Source: Akebia trifoliata (taxonomy: Eukaryota; Streptophyta; Magnoliopsida; Ranunculales; Lardizabalaceae). From it: a DNA stretch of 64,000 bases. A program made the translations under genes and the position numbers. The stretch's first letter is position 1. Each line of letters starts with the position of its first letter. A model generated the notes under the pieces. That model did no database searches. It was not told the origin of the DNA and saw nothing but the letters and a program-made list of their open reading frames with translations. Positions 62,711 through 64,000 of this stretch are shown piece by piece. Location of the stretch: assembly GCA_017979445.1 (NCBI GenBank), contig CM030716.1, positions 15,209,443-15,273,442 on the forward strand, read 5' to 3'.

Positions 62711-64000
62711 CACTTGGAAAATTAACATAAAAACAATGATGAGTGAGAATACATCAAAATGATAGGATTATAAGGAAATAAATACCATCAGATAGATCTA
62801 AGAAAATTTTCTGAAATGGTATATCCGCACGTCAAAATCGGAGACGAAATAAGCCTGGTAAAGGGTCCCAGACTTACATTTCCCAAAGAAAGCCACATGG
62901 GTCAATCAAGTTTGACCAAAGTCAGAAGTTTTAAGTAGAGGTGTATTTCACATAGGGTGGACCCCACAACCCACTTAACTAACTGATTAACCTATAACTA
63001 TAATTAAGTAATAAAATCAATTAAGTAATGTTGGTCAAATAACGGTCAAGATGACTCACTAGTCAATTGACACCTAACTATTGAGGTGTCTCAAGCATAT
63101 GCTCCCTAGAGACACATGTTGGCCCCACCACAACCCATGCAATGTGTTCCAAACCAAACCATGGTCTCTTTTGCTCAGAATTTTCAGCCAACTCCGATGC
63201 CCTTGTGCATCAAACCATTTAGAGACGCTACTTTCCCAAAAGGCTCTCAAAGATTTCCACCTTTTGGTCTTGAAGCTCTTTTACCCTTCATCTTCTAAGT
63301 AACTCCAGGTGGAATATGCAGTAATAATATGAATTGCTTGATAAACGGAAGCTCAAAGATTTTAGGTGGAGCACAAGTCATTAAAGGTATAATTCTCATC
63401 ATCTTTCAGTATATTCGAAATCACATGATTTGATTGTAGATTAATTTCTTTAGATCAAAATATTATATGCTAATCAGTTCATTGAAAATATTTACTAAAC
63501 AAAAATGTTTGTAAGATCATGTTCATGAATTTACGTTTTTTTTTTGGTAGTTGTAATTTTTCAAAAATAATAATGTGTGGGTATTTTTACCATGGTATTC
63601 TTGGTTTAAACAACGAAGAATGCAAGAGTGAAGTGTGGCATGAACCCAATGAGAACCACAAAATCATAAAATAGAACTATTTGCTAGGCAATTTGTGACT
63701 GTGTAGTGGGATCCATGGTGGGAAGCTTGGTGGCATCACCACCCATCGAAAAATTCAACCCACTACTATCGCAGGAGGCACATAGGGACAAAAATGACAT
63801 TTTCTGTGGAACACTACAAGGGACCTGTATGGATCCCTTGATCGCAAAAAATATTTAAAATCATTTTTTATAGCATAGTTGTGATCTAGATACGTGTTTT
63901 ATAAATTTATTCTGTGAAAATATCACATCATATCACACGAGACCTTTTAGGGCCCACGAACATCTACCCATCCAAGTCACTCACAATCGGGCCCACGAAC
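62711..64000. other. Right flank, probably old LTR-element sequence, no gene
   Basis: 62810-62900 has phrases such as TCCGCACGTCAAAATCGGAG and GGTAAAGGGTCCCAGACTTA of a kind I associate with decayed gypsy LTR or leader DNA. This would be the interrupted target of the copia insertion, continuing from about 57940. Two overlapping short frames at 63081-63302 have no recognisable domain. Confidence 0.35.

Overview
This window looks like nuclear DNA of a flowering plant, probably a woody dicot or magnoliid. It is AT-rich, has long introns with GT/AG borders, plant-specific gene families (tau-class GST, multi-KH protein, nepenthesin-type protease, NPF transporter) and a dense layer of plant transposons. 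I cannot name the species. Only two host genes look intact: a seven-coding-exon, five-KH-domain RNA-binding protein on the plus strand (20530-28617) and a two-exon tau glutathione S-transferase on the minus strand (51599-55885). The rest is mobile DNA, or gene pieces apparently carried by mobile DNA.

1-5.6 kb: a decayed LTR-like segment, an isolated casein kinase 2 alpha exon (2073-2163) and a CACTA-like non-autonomous element (3044-3841). 5.1-13.8 kb: a long inverted repeat with arms 5637-7578 and 10873-13174, bordered by arrays of quasi-palindromic ATAACGTCGATTTT units. Each arm holds a 5'-UTR-like sequence with a splice donor and a 28-bp mini-exon. The spacer holds exon pieces of unrelated host genes (GT4-type glycosyltransferase, GH9 endoglucanase, others unidentified). 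The right arm alone carries a 360-bp Mutator-type MITE with a 9-bp target duplication, and the left arm preserves the empty site. 13.8-17.7 kb: a gypsy-like LTR retrotransposon remnant containing a degenerate ~36-bp minisatellite.

19.3-29.6 kb: the KH gene. Its introns hold LINE remnants, a SINE-like piece, a TC/AC microsatellite touching a splice donor, and a miniature LTR element (TRIM, 27565-27877) with a 5-bp duplication. A three-copy minisatellite lies downstream. 29.6-35.9 kb shows no gene.

35.9-48.9 kb: a candidate 13-kb PIF/Harbinger element. Matching terminal repeats at 35896 and 48894 are each flanked by TTA. The interval holds a Myb/SANT-like ORF1 and a transposase broken by one extra T, both on the minus strand. 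It also holds a truncated aspartic protease and a truncated NPF transporter joined tail to tail near 40350. 51.4-56.6 kb: the GSTU gene, whose 3.6-kb intron contains a hAT MITE with a perfect 8-bp duplication and a long-TIR element. A Mutator-type MITE with a 9-bp duplication sits about 230 bp upstream of its ATG. 58.1-62.7 kb: a complete but inactive Ty1/copia element with LTRs, AGGTA target duplication, PBS and PPT, and lesions at several catalytic sites.

The main theme is repeated capture, truncation and fusion of host gene pieces by DNA transposons, beside two working genes that tolerate many insertions in introns and flanks. All exon joins, terminal repeats and target duplications were read by eye.
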